Source: G963668185 sp965237445 (GTDB lineage Bacteria; Chloroflexota; Dehalococcoidia; Lucifugimonadales; G963668185). From it: a stretch of 64,000 nt of DNA. The position numbers and the translations under genes were made by a program. The notes under the pieces are model-generated. The model saw only the letters and a program-made list of their open reading frames with translations, searched no databases and was not told the origin of the DNA. The stretch lies in assembly GCA_965237445.1 (NCBI GenBank), contig OZ250142.1:2356001-2420000 (forward strand). The letters run 5' to 3'. Below, in pieces: positions 8,809 through 18,316 of this stretch. How positions within the stretch are numbered: position 1 is the stretch's first letter; the number at the start of each line of letters is the position of its first letter.

Positions 8809-9012
8809 GCGAGGGACCCCTTGGGGGAAGCTGCGGCGAGTGTACAATGAAGCACCCGGAGCGGCAACACGAGGGCGGTGACCGTCGGGTGCTTGTCACC
8901 GTCCGGCTGCCAGAGTTGCCGGCCCTTTCTCAGTCTTCTCGATAGGCTAGAAACCGAGAGCACCATTGACAACGTTGCGAAGGCCTTCTGACCAGGAGAA
9001 AGAGGAACACCC

Positions 9013-9708
9013 TTGGATACCAACACTGCTGACCGCCTGAACATGCCCCTGGGCGAGGCCATCTTCACCCTGAGGGCAATACGACGCCAGAAGCCGGACC
9101 CGATCCCGGAAGAAGACCTGCGGGCAGTCCTCGAAGCGACGATTAGGGCGCCCAACGGCGGCAACGAACAGCCATGGCGGTTCCTTGTCATCCGCGATGC
9201 CGCCCTGAGAGGCAGACTCGGCGAGCTGTATAGGGAAGCGTGGTGGGCGAAGAGGCGCGACGAAGGCATTATGGGCCCGGAGGACCTGCCTGACACTCAA
9301 GTTCGCCGCTCCGCCGCGCGCTTCGCCGACGAGATAGGCAACTCGCCGGTCATAGTTCTTGTTTGTGCCACGGCTCGCGGACCCGGTGCGGCCAATTCAG
9401 TGGTTCCCGCGGCCCAGAACCTGCTGCTCGCCGCTCGCTCCCTGGGCATCGGCAGCTCAATTACCACGCTGCATGCCACCGTCGAAGAAAGAGTGCACGA
9501 CCTGTTTGGCATCCCTAATGATGCCCAGGTCGTCTACTGCATGCCGCTCGGATATCCGCGCGGCAGGTTCGGCCCGACTACTCGCAAGCCATTGGGCGAA
9601 GTCAGCGCTCTGAGCCTCTCGCCGCTGTCGGTGTGGTGGGTCAAGCGATCCCAGCGCATGGGACACTCCCACTGGCTGGTAGCCTTGGACGGCCACATCA
9701 TTGCCTAA
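9013..9708 (+). CDS. Nitroreductase family protein with anomalous C-terminus
   Basis: 231 residues from a TTG; an ATG at 9043 (MPLGEAIF) is an equally good start. The flavin-binding nitroreductase fold is shown by LRAIRRQKPDPIPEEDL, APNGGNEQPWRFLVI, AAQNLLLAARSLGIGSSITT and VVYCMPLGYPRGRFGPTTRKPLGEV. Such proteins use FMN and NAD(P)H on nitro-compounds, quinones or related substrates. Family members normally end soon after that last motif. Here the protein runs on as SALSLSPLSVWWVKR plus about 20 more residues, and 34 bases of this extension are identical to part of the IS481 transposase at 26193-26226. It is divergently transcribed from the amine cassette. Confidence 0.85.
   Translation: MDTNTADRLNMPLGEAIFTLRAIRRQKPDPIPEEDLRAVLEATIRAPNGGNEQPWRFLVIRDAALRGRLGELYREAWWAKRRDEGIMGPEDLPDTQVRRSAARFADEIGNSPVIVLVCATARGPGAANSVVPAAQNLLLAARSLGIGSSITTLHATVEERVHDLFGIPNDAQVVYCMPLGYPRGRFGPTTRKPLGEVSALSLSPLSVWWVKRSQRMGHSHWLVALDGHIIA
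9613..9646 (+). repeat. 34-bp segment identical to the IS481 transposase gene
   Basis: The bases beginning AGCCTCTCGCC and ending GGTCAAGC occur exactly, in reverse orientation, at 26193-26226 inside the transposase gene, where they encode SLSPLSVWWVK, a conserved part of that family. Flanking bases differ on both sides. The nitroreductase copy is read in the same frame. Confidence 0.85.
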
Positions 9709-9737
9709 CCGTCACTTCACCCAACGGAGAGGACTCT

Positions 9738-9785
9738 CTGGCCCTTTCCCCCAGTCTGCTGGGGAAGGGCCGGGGAGGCGGTTCT
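9738..9785. repeat. Intergenic hairpin repeat, copy 1
   Basis: In the 194-base gap after the nitroreductase, a segment starting CTGGCCCTTTCCCCCAGTCT can pair with itself around AGTCTGCTGGGG and recurs, diverged, at 11325-11372. No gene is seen in this gap. Confidence 0.5.
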
Positions 9786-9902
9786 CTCGCCACGCACGAA
9801 ACGGTTAAGCTGCGATCTCCAACACGGAAGGGTTGAAGTGTCTGACGGGCTGCCAACTCTTGGAATGCAAAACCAGGTCGCTGTAATAGAAAAGTAAGAC
9901 CC

Positions 9903-11129
9903 ATGCAACCTCTATCTGAAATGCGAGTTATCGCCGTTACCGGCTTCCTGGCCGGCCCCTTCCTTGGTATGACCCTCGCCCGCCTCGGCGCTGAGGTCAT
10001 CAAGATTGAGCGTCCCGGCTCAGGCGACGCTACAAGGAGCGCCGGGCCCTTCGTAGGTGCTGGAGGCCTTTCTGAGGAACGCCACACTCCTCAAGACATC
10101 TCCACCCGCTTCCTGAAGCGGAACCAGGGCGTAAAGAGCATCACGCTAGACCTGAAGAGCGAGCGGGGTAGGGAACTCCTGCTAGATCTGGCACGTAACT
10201 CCCAGGTGTTTATCGAAAACCTCGCTCCAGGCTCGATGTCCCGTATGGGGCTGGGCTTCGAACATGTCTCCGAGGCCAACCCATCGATCATCTACTGCTC
10301 CATTTCCGGCTACGGCCAGTCCAGTGCCTACTCCCGCATGCCCGCCCACGATCCGCAGGTACAGGGTATGAGCGGTCTTATGGACATCAACGGCCACCCG
10401 GACGGCCCTCCTACGCGCGTCGGCTTCTACCTTGGCGACCTCGTCGCGCCGCTGTACGCTGCGCTCGCGATCATGAGCGCGCTAAAGCAAGGCGAAGAGA
10501 CGGGCCGGGGAAGTTATCTCGACGTTTCAATGATGGACGCCGTCATGGCGCTGATGGCAGTTGAGAACCTGGAAGAAGACATCGCGAAAGGCTTGACTCT
10601 GCGCATGGGCAACAACACCCGTGCCGGACCGACCGGCCTCTTCCACGCAAGCGACGGCGACGTCATCATCACAGTCGCCAGTGACGAGCAGTGGCGGCGC
10701 TTGGTGGCCGCGCTCGATCGCGCCGACTGGCATGACGATCCCAGGTTCGAAAGCTTCGACTCACGCAACGCCAACATCGAGGTCACGCGGAGCGTCATTC
10801 AGGAGAGCGTCGGCCCTCTCACTCGCACGGAGGTCTTGAAGAAGCTGGTAGAGCACGGCGTGCCGTGTGCGCCCGTCAGGACCGCACCGGAGGCGTTGCA
10901 GGACCCGCACTTCCGGGAACGCGGTACCCTGTTCGATATGCTGCACGCAGGGTTGGATGCGCCCGTGGACGCCGCCGCCACCGGCTTCCCCGTGCTATTC
11001 GATGGCCAGCCGCTGCCGCAGCCGCCGGGCGCGCCCACGCTTGGCATGCACAACCGCGAGGTCTACGGCGGCATACTCGGCTTGCCGGATAGCGAACTGG
11101 ACGATCTGAGCGCCGCCGGTATCATTTGA
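9903..11129 (+). CDS. CaiB/BaiF family (type III) CoA-transferase
   Basis: 408 residues with the type III CoA-transferase signatures: GFLAGPFLGMTLARLGAEVIKIE at the N-terminus, KSITLDLKSERG, VFIENLAPGSM, and AHDPQVQGMSG near residue 150, whose Asp is the catalytic residue that carries the acyl anhydride. The interlocked-dimer C-terminal region is complete. It should move CoA between a thioester and a carboxylic acid. No acyl-CoA dehydrogenase or hydratase lies beside it, so the substrate is unknown. It stands alone between repeat-filled gaps. Confidence 0.9.
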   Translation: MQPLSEMRVIAVTGFLAGPFLGMTLARLGAEVIKIERPGSGDATRSAGPFVGAGGLSEERHTPQDISTRFLKRNQGVKSITLDLKSERGRELLLDLARNSQVFIENLAPGSMSRMGLGFEHVSEANPSIIYCSISGYGQSSAYSRMPAHDPQVQGMSGLMDINGHPDGPPTRVGFYLGDLVAPLYAALAIMSALKQGEETGRGSYLDVSMMDAVMALMAVENLEEDIAKGLTLRMGNNTRAGPTGLFHASDGDVIITVASDEQWRRLVAALDRADWHDDPRFESFDSRNANIEVTRSVIQESVGPLTRTEVLKKLVEHGVPCAPVRTAPEALQDPHFRERGTLFDMLHAGLDAPVDAAATGFPVLFDGQPLPQPPGAPTLGMHNREVYGGILGLPDSELDDLSAAGII

Positions 11130-11324
11130 CGCGGTCGTTCCGCCAATCCTCACCGTAGCGGCGGGTTTCAGACCCGTCTACGGCCTCCGGCGTCCTACAC
11201 CGATGAGCGTAACCGACGAGTCCAAAACGTCGAATAGTGCCCAAAACTCGTCGCAAGAGGCGAGAAAGCCCCCCTGTGTGGAGACCTATGGGCAACTGTC
11301 ATCTCGCCTAAAGTGAACGCTTTC

Positions 11325-11372
11325 TGGCCCCTTCTCCAGTCTGCTGGGGAAGATTGGGATGGGATTCTCCGC
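11325..11372. repeat. Intergenic hairpin repeat, copy 2
   Basis: Diverged second copy of the 9738-9785 element (CTGGCCCCTTCTCCAGTCTG...). A short palindromic GCGGGTTTCAGACCCG lies upstream near 11160. The 678-base gap 11130-11807 contains these repeats and the element at 11457-11606; no supported gene was seen in it. Confidence 0.5.
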
Positions 11373-11456
11373 CTCTCACAAGTTGGTCATGCGAAGGTTT
11401 CCTCTGAGGAAGAAGGTTGGGATGAGGCGTAGTTGAGCTTACGCAGACGCTTCTCT

Positions 11457-11606
11457 AACAGGCTGCTGAAGAACGGGGTGTGCAGAGGGGCGGAGCCCCT
11501 TTGCCGGGAGTCTGAGGGTGTCCCTCAAATATAAATCTCTCCCCCTTCCTGGATAGGAAGGGGCTTGAAAAAAGGTCTGGAAGACTTCTTCCGCAGCCTG
11601 CTAATA
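11457..11606. mobile_element. MITE-like element with terminal inverted repeats
   Basis: About 150 bases bounded by AGGCTGCTGAAGAA and, inverted, TTCTTCCGCAGCCT (13 of 14 bases pair). Inside are two hairpins, GGGGCGGAGCCCC and CCCCTTCCTGGATAGGAAGGGG-like, and no coding potential. The layout fits a non-autonomous miniature element. No matching transposase with these ends is in the window. Confidence 0.5.
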
Positions 11607-11807
11607 GGAGAGTGCGTGAGCCTACCATGATTCCGTCGATTCGAATGCAAGGGCCGCAGATTCTCTTGCATGCCCGCCGGTGCAATCGTCTTGCGTTGTG
11701 CCACGGAGTCTCGACGGGGTAGAGTAGGGGGCGCACGCTTCACATAGGGTACGCGGCAGGCGCAATCAAACGTTTAGCCGCAGCAACAATCACGGAGGTA
11801 CAAGCAA

Positions 11808-12797
11808 ATGCCGAAACAGAACATCATGGACAGGCTGGCCACAGGTGAGCCGTTGCTAATGGACGGCGGCACGGGCTCGGAAATACAGCGCAGGGGCGCT
11901 GACGTGCTGGTCCAGACCACTGTGGAGACCGAACTCAGGGGCTGGTCGGCAACCGCCAACATTGAGTACGCTGACGTCGTCCGCGAGGTCCACCAGGACT
12001 ACCTCCGGTGCGGAGCTGAGATCCTGATCAGCAACAACTTCTGGACCACGCCGAGTAGGCTGACCCCGCTGGACCTCCCGTACTCATGGCAGGACTACGT
12101 TCGCGCCGGCGGCGAAAACGCACTAGCGGCACGGGATGCGATGAACCCGGAAGCTTACGTATCGGGAGGAATCGCCCCCCCGTACGTTCACGACCACCTG
12201 TCTGGTGAACCCAGGTCTGACGTCGCCGTGATGGGCCGCGAGGCATACCGGCAGGAGTTCGCCGGTCCGGCAAAGATCCTGGTCGACCTAGGCGTGGACT
12301 TCCTCTTGCCGGAGTACATTGGGTTCAAGGATGACTGCATCGAGGCCGTAGACGCCTGCGCCGAGCTTGGCGTGCCCGTGTTCCTGGGCGTCCGCCACAT
12401 CCGGCCCGGCGGCGTGATGCAGTACGGCGAGTCGCTTCGCGACTTGGTGGCTGGGTTGGAGGGTCGCGGCGTCGACGGCATACTGCTCATGTGCACTCGC
12501 CCAGCCGAGATCAGTGAAGGCCTCGAAATCCTGAAGGACGCCTACGATGGCGTACTCGGCGCATATCCAAACGCTGGCTACAACCCCATGGCGCCACTTG
12601 GCGGGCGGGGTGGGATGCAGGGGGACATCCTGCGCCCGGATCACTGTCCTCCATCAGTGCTCGGCGAGACCACCGCTGAATGGCTGGAACAGGGTGTCCA
12701 GATCATCGGCGGCTGCTGTGCGACAGGCCCCGAGCACACCATAGCTCAGGCCGCCGCCTTCAAAGCCGCGCCGCAAGGAGTCGGCGCCCCGGCCTAG
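11808..12797 (+). CDS. Homocysteine S-methyltransferase family protein
   Basis: 329 residues. The zinc-dependent barrel of the homocysteine/betaine methyltransferase family is shown by LLMDGGTGSEIQRRG at the N-terminus, LISNNFWTTPSRL, a Cys in LLMCTRPAE, and the paired-Cys zinc motif IIGGCCATGPEH near the C-terminus. It would transfer a methyl group to homocysteine or a related thiol. Donors in the family include betaine, S-methylmethionine and methylated amines, so it could be linked to the nearby amine cassette, but it lies 3 kb away in its own unit. Confidence 0.85.
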   Translation: MPKQNIMDRLATGEPLLMDGGTGSEIQRRGADVLVQTTVETELRGWSATANIEYADVVREVHQDYLRCGAEILISNNFWTTPSRLTPLDLPYSWQDYVRAGGENALAARDAMNPEAYVSGGIAPPYVHDHLSGEPRSDVAVMGREAYRQEFAGPAKILVDLGVDFLLPEYIGFKDDCIEAVDACAELGVPVFLGVRHIRPGGVMQYGESLRDLVAGLEGRGVDGILLMCTRPAEISEGLEILKDAYDGVLGAYPNAGYNPMAPLGGRGGMQGDILRPDHCPPSVLGETTAEWLEQGVQIIGGCCATGPEHTIAQAAAFKAAPQGVGAPA

Positions 12798-13150
12798 TCC
12801 CCAACGATAGGCTGCGCCCGTTCGCGTGATTGCCTTAACGATCATGCCCGCACACACTGTAATTGCGGGCATGGTCCGGAGTCCGGAAGCAAGGCCTGCG
12901 CACACCTATGCCGTCATTCCGGACTTGATCCGGAATCCAGGGGAAGGGACTTGTCTGTCCGGGCGCGATAGATAACCAGCCATCAGCCCTCTAGGTACAC
13001 TCCACCCCGCGAGTAGTCAGTGTGATTGGACCATTATTAGCCAGGCCCTCCCAATCGATCGGCCACACGCATCTTGATGTTTTCTTGACAAGTTGCGGTC
13101 ACACTGCCGCCTCGAACCTAAATGAAAACTAACTGGAGGAAGTAAGCGAG
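12798..13150. other. Intergenic region with a dispersed repeat
   Basis: 353 bases without a supported gene. At 12911-12946 is the palindromic sequence GTCATTCCGGACTTGATCC continuing GGAATCC, a type of dispersed repeat seen in many bacterial genomes. A TTGACA at 13085 has no convincing -10 partner. Confidence 0.4.
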
Positions 13151-13645
13151 ATGCCAAAAACGTTGGTTGGCCTGATAGCGGTACTCGGCCTCGTCTTGAT
13201 GCTTGGCCTTGTCGGCTGTCAGAACAGTTCGGAACCCGAAAGAGGAGAAGAAGAGACCGGTGAACACGACGGCGGCTCGGAGTCAGCGGGCGAGCAAACT
13301 GGCGAGGGCGAAGAGTCAAACGAGCACGAAGGCGGCTCGGAGTCCGGTGAAGAGGGCGAAGAGTCCGGAACTCAGTTTGCGCTAGACGACACCTTCGACG
13401 AGGTCCGGGCTGGCGCCCGCTTGGTCCTCTCCTACGACGGGAACGCCAATGCCTTCACTGGCACCGTCGAGAACACCACGGAGGCCACTCTGAATCGCGT
13501 CCGCGTCGAAGTCCATCTATCGAACGGCATCGAACTAGGCCCCACGACTCCGATCGATCTTGCCCCCGGGCAGTCGGTCGAAGTCACTCTCGCGGCTTCC
13601 GATGAGCCCTTCACATCGTGGAGCGCGCACCCTGAAGTCAACTGA
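13151..13645 (+). CDS. Acidic lipoprotein with C-terminal beta domain
   Basis: 164 residues. The N-terminus has a lipoprotein signal (hydrophobic LIAVLGLVLMLGLVGC) with the lipobox Cys at residue 24, so it is probably anchored on the outer face of the membrane. Residues 28-75 are a low-complexity Glu/Gly/Ser linker containing two versions of EHxGGSES. The last 80 residues look like a beta-sandwich of the FxLYD / CARDB type (FTGTVENTTEATLNRVRVEVHLS). The ATG follows a good GGAGGAAG site. Role unknown. Confidence 0.75.
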   Translation: MPKTLVGLIAVLGLVLMLGLVGCQNSSEPERGEEETGEHDGGSESAGEQTGEGEESNEHEGGSESGEEGEESGTQFALDDTFDEVRAGARLVLSYDGNANAFTGTVENTTEATLNRVRVEVHLSNGIELGPTTPIDLAPGQSVEVTLAASDEPFTSWSAHPEVN

Positions 13646-13661
13646 ACTCACAGTGGCCTGG

Positions 13662-13703
13662 ATCACCCTCTCCCTCGATGGGAGAGGGCAGGGTGAGGGT
13701 GAT
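13662..13703. terminator. Hairpin repeat downstream of the lipoprotein gene
   Basis: CCCTCTCCC - TCGAT - GGGAGAGGG forms a perfect 9-bp stem at 13666-13688, flanked by ATCACCCTC and GAGGGTGAT that can extend it. The same family recurs near 25665, 27355, 29100 and 30204. There is no T-run, so terminator activity is inferred from its position just after the stop. Confidence 0.4.
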
Positions 13704-13911
13704 GTCACACCGTTCCACCCGTGTCCGTCAGCACACCGAGACGGCTTTGATCAAGTACCATGATCATTCTAGACTAACCCCACCAATCGGCCGCTTTCAG
13801 CTACGAATGGGACCAAAGTGAAACACAAAAGACCCGGTGTAGTTCCTGTAGTGCGCGGCCGGCAAGCACGTCAGACCTCGTCTCCACGGACGGGCTGAAA
13901 GCGCGAGGCCT

Positions 13912-15039
13912 CTATGCCTCCACGTACGCCCCGCTCTCGAGAAAGTGCTCGTGCGCCGCTTCCACATTGTCCCAGTCGAGCTCGAATCCTAGTCCCAGGC
14001 CGTCGACAACCCCAAGCCGGCCGTCGGTAAGCGTCAGGTCCGGCGCCGAGATTATGTCGTGCTTCAGCAGTTGCGGCATAATCTGGTTGCCGTCATCCAG
14101 GTTAGGGAACGTCGCGGCCGCCTGGTTCGCCGCGCATGTGGTGATTCCCGTCTCCCGCAGGCCGTGCAGGCACAGGTTGATGCCCGCCGCCTCCGCGATC
14201 GCCGCCGACTTCCGCAGTCCGGTCAGCCCGCCCGCCTCGTGCAGTCCGAGCACGATAACGTCCGCCGCCCTCCGCCGACACACCTCGTACACGTCCGACA
14301 GCGTGTACACCGACTGGTCGGCGGCGATAGGCACCCCCACCGACTCCTTCACCTGCGCCAGTGCGTCTATGCTGTGACTGGTCACCGGTTGCTCGATGAA
14401 CTCCGGGTCGAAGCGCTCCAGCTTCCGGATCATGCGAATCGCCGTTTGCACGTCCCACGCTTCGTTCGGGTCGATGCGCAACCGCCGGTCCCCGATGGCG
14501 TCTCGGACCTGTGCTATGGCCTCTATGTCGTACGCTTCGCTGTACCCGATCTTGACGTAGATCACCTGCGCCCCGTCTTCCACATGCCTCCGGGCGTCGT
14601 CCGCGAGCTCCTGAGGCGTACCTCCCTGCAGGAACGCGAAGTACCCAATGCTCTCATGCACCGCGCCGCCCATGAGCTTATGCACCGGCTGGCCTGCGGC
14701 TTTGCCGACCAGGTCCCACAGCGCCATCTCTAGCCCCACAAACATCTGGTTGGCGAAGCGCGGGGTAAGGAACAGGGCATGCCGTCTCGCCGACTTCGCG
14801 ATCAGCGCCTGCATGTCGTGTGGCTGCTGGCCCTCGAACGCCTTCGCCGCCTGTCCTATCATGGCCTGCATCGCGTCCGCCGATGTCCACGCCAGGCACT
14901 CTCCGTATCCCACGGCGCCATCGTCCGTGCGCACCTCTATGAGAATCGTGGTCGTCCCACCGGACGTTCCGTGGCTCCAGTGGTAGGCTTGCCTGAACGG
15001 GATCGCTAGCGGCGTTGTCTTCACTTCAGTAATTCGCAT
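13912..15039 (-). CDS. Mandelate racemase / muconate lactonizing enzyme family protein
   Basis: 375 residues of the enolase superfamily, with N-terminal capping domain and barrel. Metal ligands are visible as Asp in RIDPNEAWD, Glu in FIEQPV and Asp in IAADQSVYT. The first catalytic Lys motif is YVKIG, where the earlier Lys of the usual KxK is Tyr. A His is present in LCLHGLRETG. The family abstracts a proton alpha to a carboxylate. Abundant members are a known feature of SAR202-type Chloroflexota. It is divergent from the penicillin-acylase-like gene across a 216-base gap; the substrate is unknown. Confidence 0.87.
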   Translation of the reverse strand: MRITEVKTTPLAIPFRQAYHWSHGTSGGTTTILIEVRTDDGAVGYGECLAWTSADAMQAMIGQAAKAFEGQQPHDMQALIAKSARRHALFLTPRFANQMFVGLEMALWDLVGKAAGQPVHKLMGGAVHESIGYFAFLQGGTPQELADDARRHVEDGAQVIYVKIGYSEAYDIEAIAQVRDAIGDRRLRIDPNEAWDVQTAIRMIRKLERFDPEFIEQPVTSHSIDALAQVKESVGVPIAADQSVYTLSDVYEVCRRRAADVIVLGLHEAGGLTGLRKSAAIAEAAGINLCLHGLRETGITTCAANQAAATFPNLDDGNQIMPQLLKHDIISAPDLTLTDGRLGVVDGLGLGFELDWDNVEAAHEHFLESGAYVEA

Positions 15040-15255
15040 CGCACCAACTCTCTGCCGGATTTCCGCCTATCATATATGTCCATTGCGTGACCAAACTATG
15101 TCCGCGGCCCATGGTGACGATTCAGGTCTTGTGATCTTCATTCCTTCCCATGGCATTAACGCGCAATCGGCGAACCGCTGTTATGTTCCCTTGCCAGCCC
15201 ACCGTCTGCCTGAGCTCCGCACGCCATTTGGTTTCGGGGCCGAGGTGACGCGTCG

Positions 15256-17641
15256 TTGACTCTTGGCAGCGCATTGACATCGCACCTCAGGAGTGCAGGG
15301 GTGCAGTCTGCTCGATCCCTCTTCCGGTTGCTGCTTGGCTCCCGGCTTCCCTTCACGCAAGGCGAGATGCATGTTGACGGCCCCAGAGGGCAGGTCACGA
15401 TACGCCGCGACACCTACGGCATCCCGATGATTGAGGCTGACGACGAACTCGACGTCTTCTTCGGCTTCGGCTTCTGCCAGGGCCAGGACAGGGCTGTGCA
15501 GATCGAGCTCTCCAAGCGTGCGGCCTCAGGAACGCTATCGGAGCTCTTCGGCCCGGGCACGCTGCGACTGGACCGTCTCTTCCGCCGCGCCGGCCTGCGC
15601 CACGCCGCCGAGGAGCAGTTCGAGGTGTTGTCGCCCCTTGTGGCCTCGATACTCACCGCCTTCGCTGCTGGCATCAACGCCGGCTGTGACCTTGGCCTGC
15701 CTGTCCGCCCCCACGAAATGGCGCTGCTCCGCGCCGGGCTCTCGGGATTTCACGGCCATCGACATCGTCGCTATCCTGAAGCTCCAATCGTTCACTATGC
15801 CGTCCAACTGGGACTCCGAACTCGCGAGGCTGATGGTATTGAACCTGGACGGCCCCGGCGCGCTCCGTGACCTTGACCCCGCTTACCCCGAGTGGCATCG
15901 CGTCGCCGTCCCGCCCACCGCCGTCGCAGGCAAGGCCGCCGAGCGCCTCGCAGAAGACCTGTCGCTGTTCCGGGAGACGATAGGGACGGGTGGCGGCTCC
16001 AACGGCTGGGCAGTGTCTGGCGGCAAGACCCGGTCGGGGCGCCCCATACTCGCCAACGATCCCCATCTCGCGCCTGCGCTTCCCCCTCACTGGTACCTCG
16101 CCCGCATGCAGTCTCCGGACTGGGCCCTTGCCGGCGCGGCGCTCCCCGGCACCCCGGCGATAGTCGTGGGACACAACGGGCACTGCGCCTGGGGCGTGAC
16201 CGCCGGCCTGACAGACAACACGGACCTGTTCCTGGAACGCCTGGGCCCCGATGGCCGCACAGTTCTTCAGGATGGCAAATACGTCCCGTGCGAGACCCGC
16301 AGCGAGACGATCCGGGTCAAGAGAGCAGACGCCGTCGAAGAGGAGGTCCTGCTAACACCACGGGGCCCGGTGATCAGCCCTGCCTTCAATGGCGAGCTCG
16401 GCGCGATCTCCGTGCGTGCGGTCTGGCTGGACCCCTTGCCGATAGGCGGTTTCCTCGGAACGTTGCGGGCAAAGACTGTCGAAGAGTTCCGCGCTCCATT
16501 CGCGGAATGGCCCATCCTTCCGCTCGATATCGTCTGTGCCGACACCCAGGGCAACGTCGGCTTCCAGTTGGTGGGGCAGGTTCCTCGACGCCGCAACGGC
16601 TTCGGGACTGTGCCCGCGGCAGGCTGGGACTCCCGGACCGGATGGGAGGAGGAGGGCGTTCCGTTCGAAGAGATGCCGTACGCCCTTAACCCAGCTTGCG
16701 GTTACCTTGCTGCGGCCAACACGCAGCCCCAACCGCATGGCGAGGGGCCGTTCCTCGGCATCGACTGGATCGATGGCTACCGTCTTGGCAGGATCACCGA
16801 AGCGCTGGAAGAGCGCTCCGACTGGGACATCCCCGCGTCGGCGTCCCTCCAGATGGACGTAAAGTCCATGCCTTGGGCCGAGTTGCGGGACACGATTCTG
16901 GACGGAGACCCCGGTAGCGCTGGGTCAAGTGCCGCCCGCAAGTTGCTGGATGGATGGGACGGGCGCATGTCCGCCGACTCCATCCCCGCAACTCTGTTCC
17001 ACATCTTCCTTGCCGAGATGTCCGGCCGGATAGCGAGGGCTAGGGCGCCTCGCTCCGCGCCATGGCTGCTCGGCCGAAGCCTTCAACCGGCCAGCGGGAG
17101 CTCGTTCTTCGCCGCGAGGCAGGTCGGCCGGGTATCCCGCCTTCTCAGAGAGCGCCCGGAAGGCTGGTTTCAGAACGGTTGGCAGGCGGAGATTGACGAC
17201 GTCCTTCGCTCCTCGTACGCCACCGCCATTCGGCGCCTCGGCGAACACACCGGCCTATGGCAGTGGGGCAGGGCACGGAAGGTCACGCTGGCACACCCGC
17301 TGGGCCGGAAGCCCTTTCTGGATGGCATCTTCAACCTCGGGCCCTTCGAGTGTCCTGGCGACGTCAACACGATCGCGCAGGCCGGCACCGTCGGCGATGA
17401 TCCGCTGGCCGGCCCTGGCGCCGTCCCGTCACTGCGCATGGTCCTCGACGTCGGCGACTGGGACCGGTCGCTCTTCTCGTTGCCCGGTGGCCAGTCCGGC
17501 AACCCTCTCTCTCCGCACTACGCGGATCTGCTGCCGTTCTGGCTTGAGGGCAGGGGAGTCCCAATTCCCTGGACCCCGAAATCCGTCGAGTCGGCAACCG
17601 TCGAAACGCTGCTCATAAACCCACGCCCCAACGGTTCGTAG
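15256..17641 (+). pseudogene. Penicillin acylase family (Ntn) hydrolase, one frameshift
   Basis: The first frame (from TTG 15256) carries the N-terminal part: GQVTIRRDTYGIPMIEADDELDVFFGFGFCQGQDR. A one-base shift near 15738-15745 is needed to continue as RDFTAIDIVAILKLQSF into the long second frame, which runs to 17641. The nucleophile Ser of the beta chain is in GGGSNGWAVSGGKTRSG, followed by ANDPHL and HNGHCAWGVTAG. The combined length of about 790 residues is normal. Family members cleave amides or acyl-homoserine lactones after self-processing. No signal peptide is evident. The frameshift may be genuine or a sequence error. The 3' 170 coding bases are duplicated at 18317. Confidence 0.8.
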
Positions 17642-17676
17642 CTGTTTGGGCACGTCTTGAACGTTCCCACTGAGGC
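17473..17676 (+). repeat. 3' tail of the acylase gene, original copy of a duplication
   Basis: 204 bases covering the last 56 codons and 35 bases past the stop; nearly identical to 18317-18521. The copies differ mainly in one clump, where this one encodes TPKSVES and the other TREAVES. Confidence 0.9.
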
Positions 17677-17760
17677 TTCGACTAAGTCACCTGAACCACA
17701 GGTCTCGCACCTGATGCGGTTTGGTGGTGTGAGGTTAGCCTGCCCTTCGAAACTTTCCCC

Positions 17761-18313
17761 CAGCGTGCCCCGCCTAGGAACAAGGCTTGTTGGGGGAAAT
17801 CAATTGGCTTCCCCCTTTATGGGTGCAGGGCCGCGCCCTGCCCCCCAGCGTGCCCCGCCTAGGAACAAGGCTTGTTGGTGGAAATCAATTGGCTCCCCCC
17901 TTTATGGGTGCAGGGCCACGCCCTGCACCCCAGCGTGCCCCGCCTAGGAGCAAGGCTTGTTGGTGGAAATCAACTGGCTTCCCCCTTTATGGGTGCAGGG
18001 CCAAGCCTTGCCCCTGCCCCTCGAAACTTTCCGCCCAGCGTGCCCCGCCAGGGAACAAGGCTTGTTGGGGGAAAACAATTGGCTTCCCCCTTTATGGGTG
18101 CAGGGCCAAGCCCTGCCCCTGCCCCTCGAAACTTTCCGCCCAGCGTGCCCCGCCAGGGAACAAGGCTTGTTGGGGGAATTCAACTGACTTCCCCCTTTAT
18201 GGGTGCAGGGCCAAGCCCTGCCCCTGCCCCCCAGCGTGCCCCGCCTAGGAGCAAGGCTTGTTGGTGGAAATCAACTGACTTCCCCCTTTATGGGTGCAGG
18301 GCCACGCCCTGCC
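17761..18313. repeat. Repeat array 1: 85-105 bp units with a GGGTGCAGGGC hairpin
   Basis: Units beginning CAGCGTGCCCCGCC start at 17761, 17846, 17931, 18036, 18141 and 18232, giving spacings of 85, 85, 105, 105 and 91; the longer units carry an extra CCTCGAAACTTTCCGC block. Each contains CAAGGCTTGTTGG, CTTCCCCCTTTATGGG and the hairpin GGGTGCAGGGC-CAC-GCCCTGC, extended by ACCC in many copies. ORFs through the array are artefacts of the repeat. It is not CRISPR: units are contiguous and long. Confidence 0.9.
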
Positions 18314-18316
18314 GCC

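Noticed and set aside
11630..11700. tRNA-like GATTCGAATGC segment
   Set aside because: No acceptor stem or D-arm can be built around it; no tRNA was recognised anywhere in the window.
12911..12946. Palindrome as a specific terminator
   Set aside because: It is a commonly dispersed bacterial repeat, about 110 bases past the nearest stop, without a T-run.
13085..13090. TTGACA before the lipoprotein gene as a -35 box
   Set aside because: No acceptable -10 hexamer at 16-18 bases.
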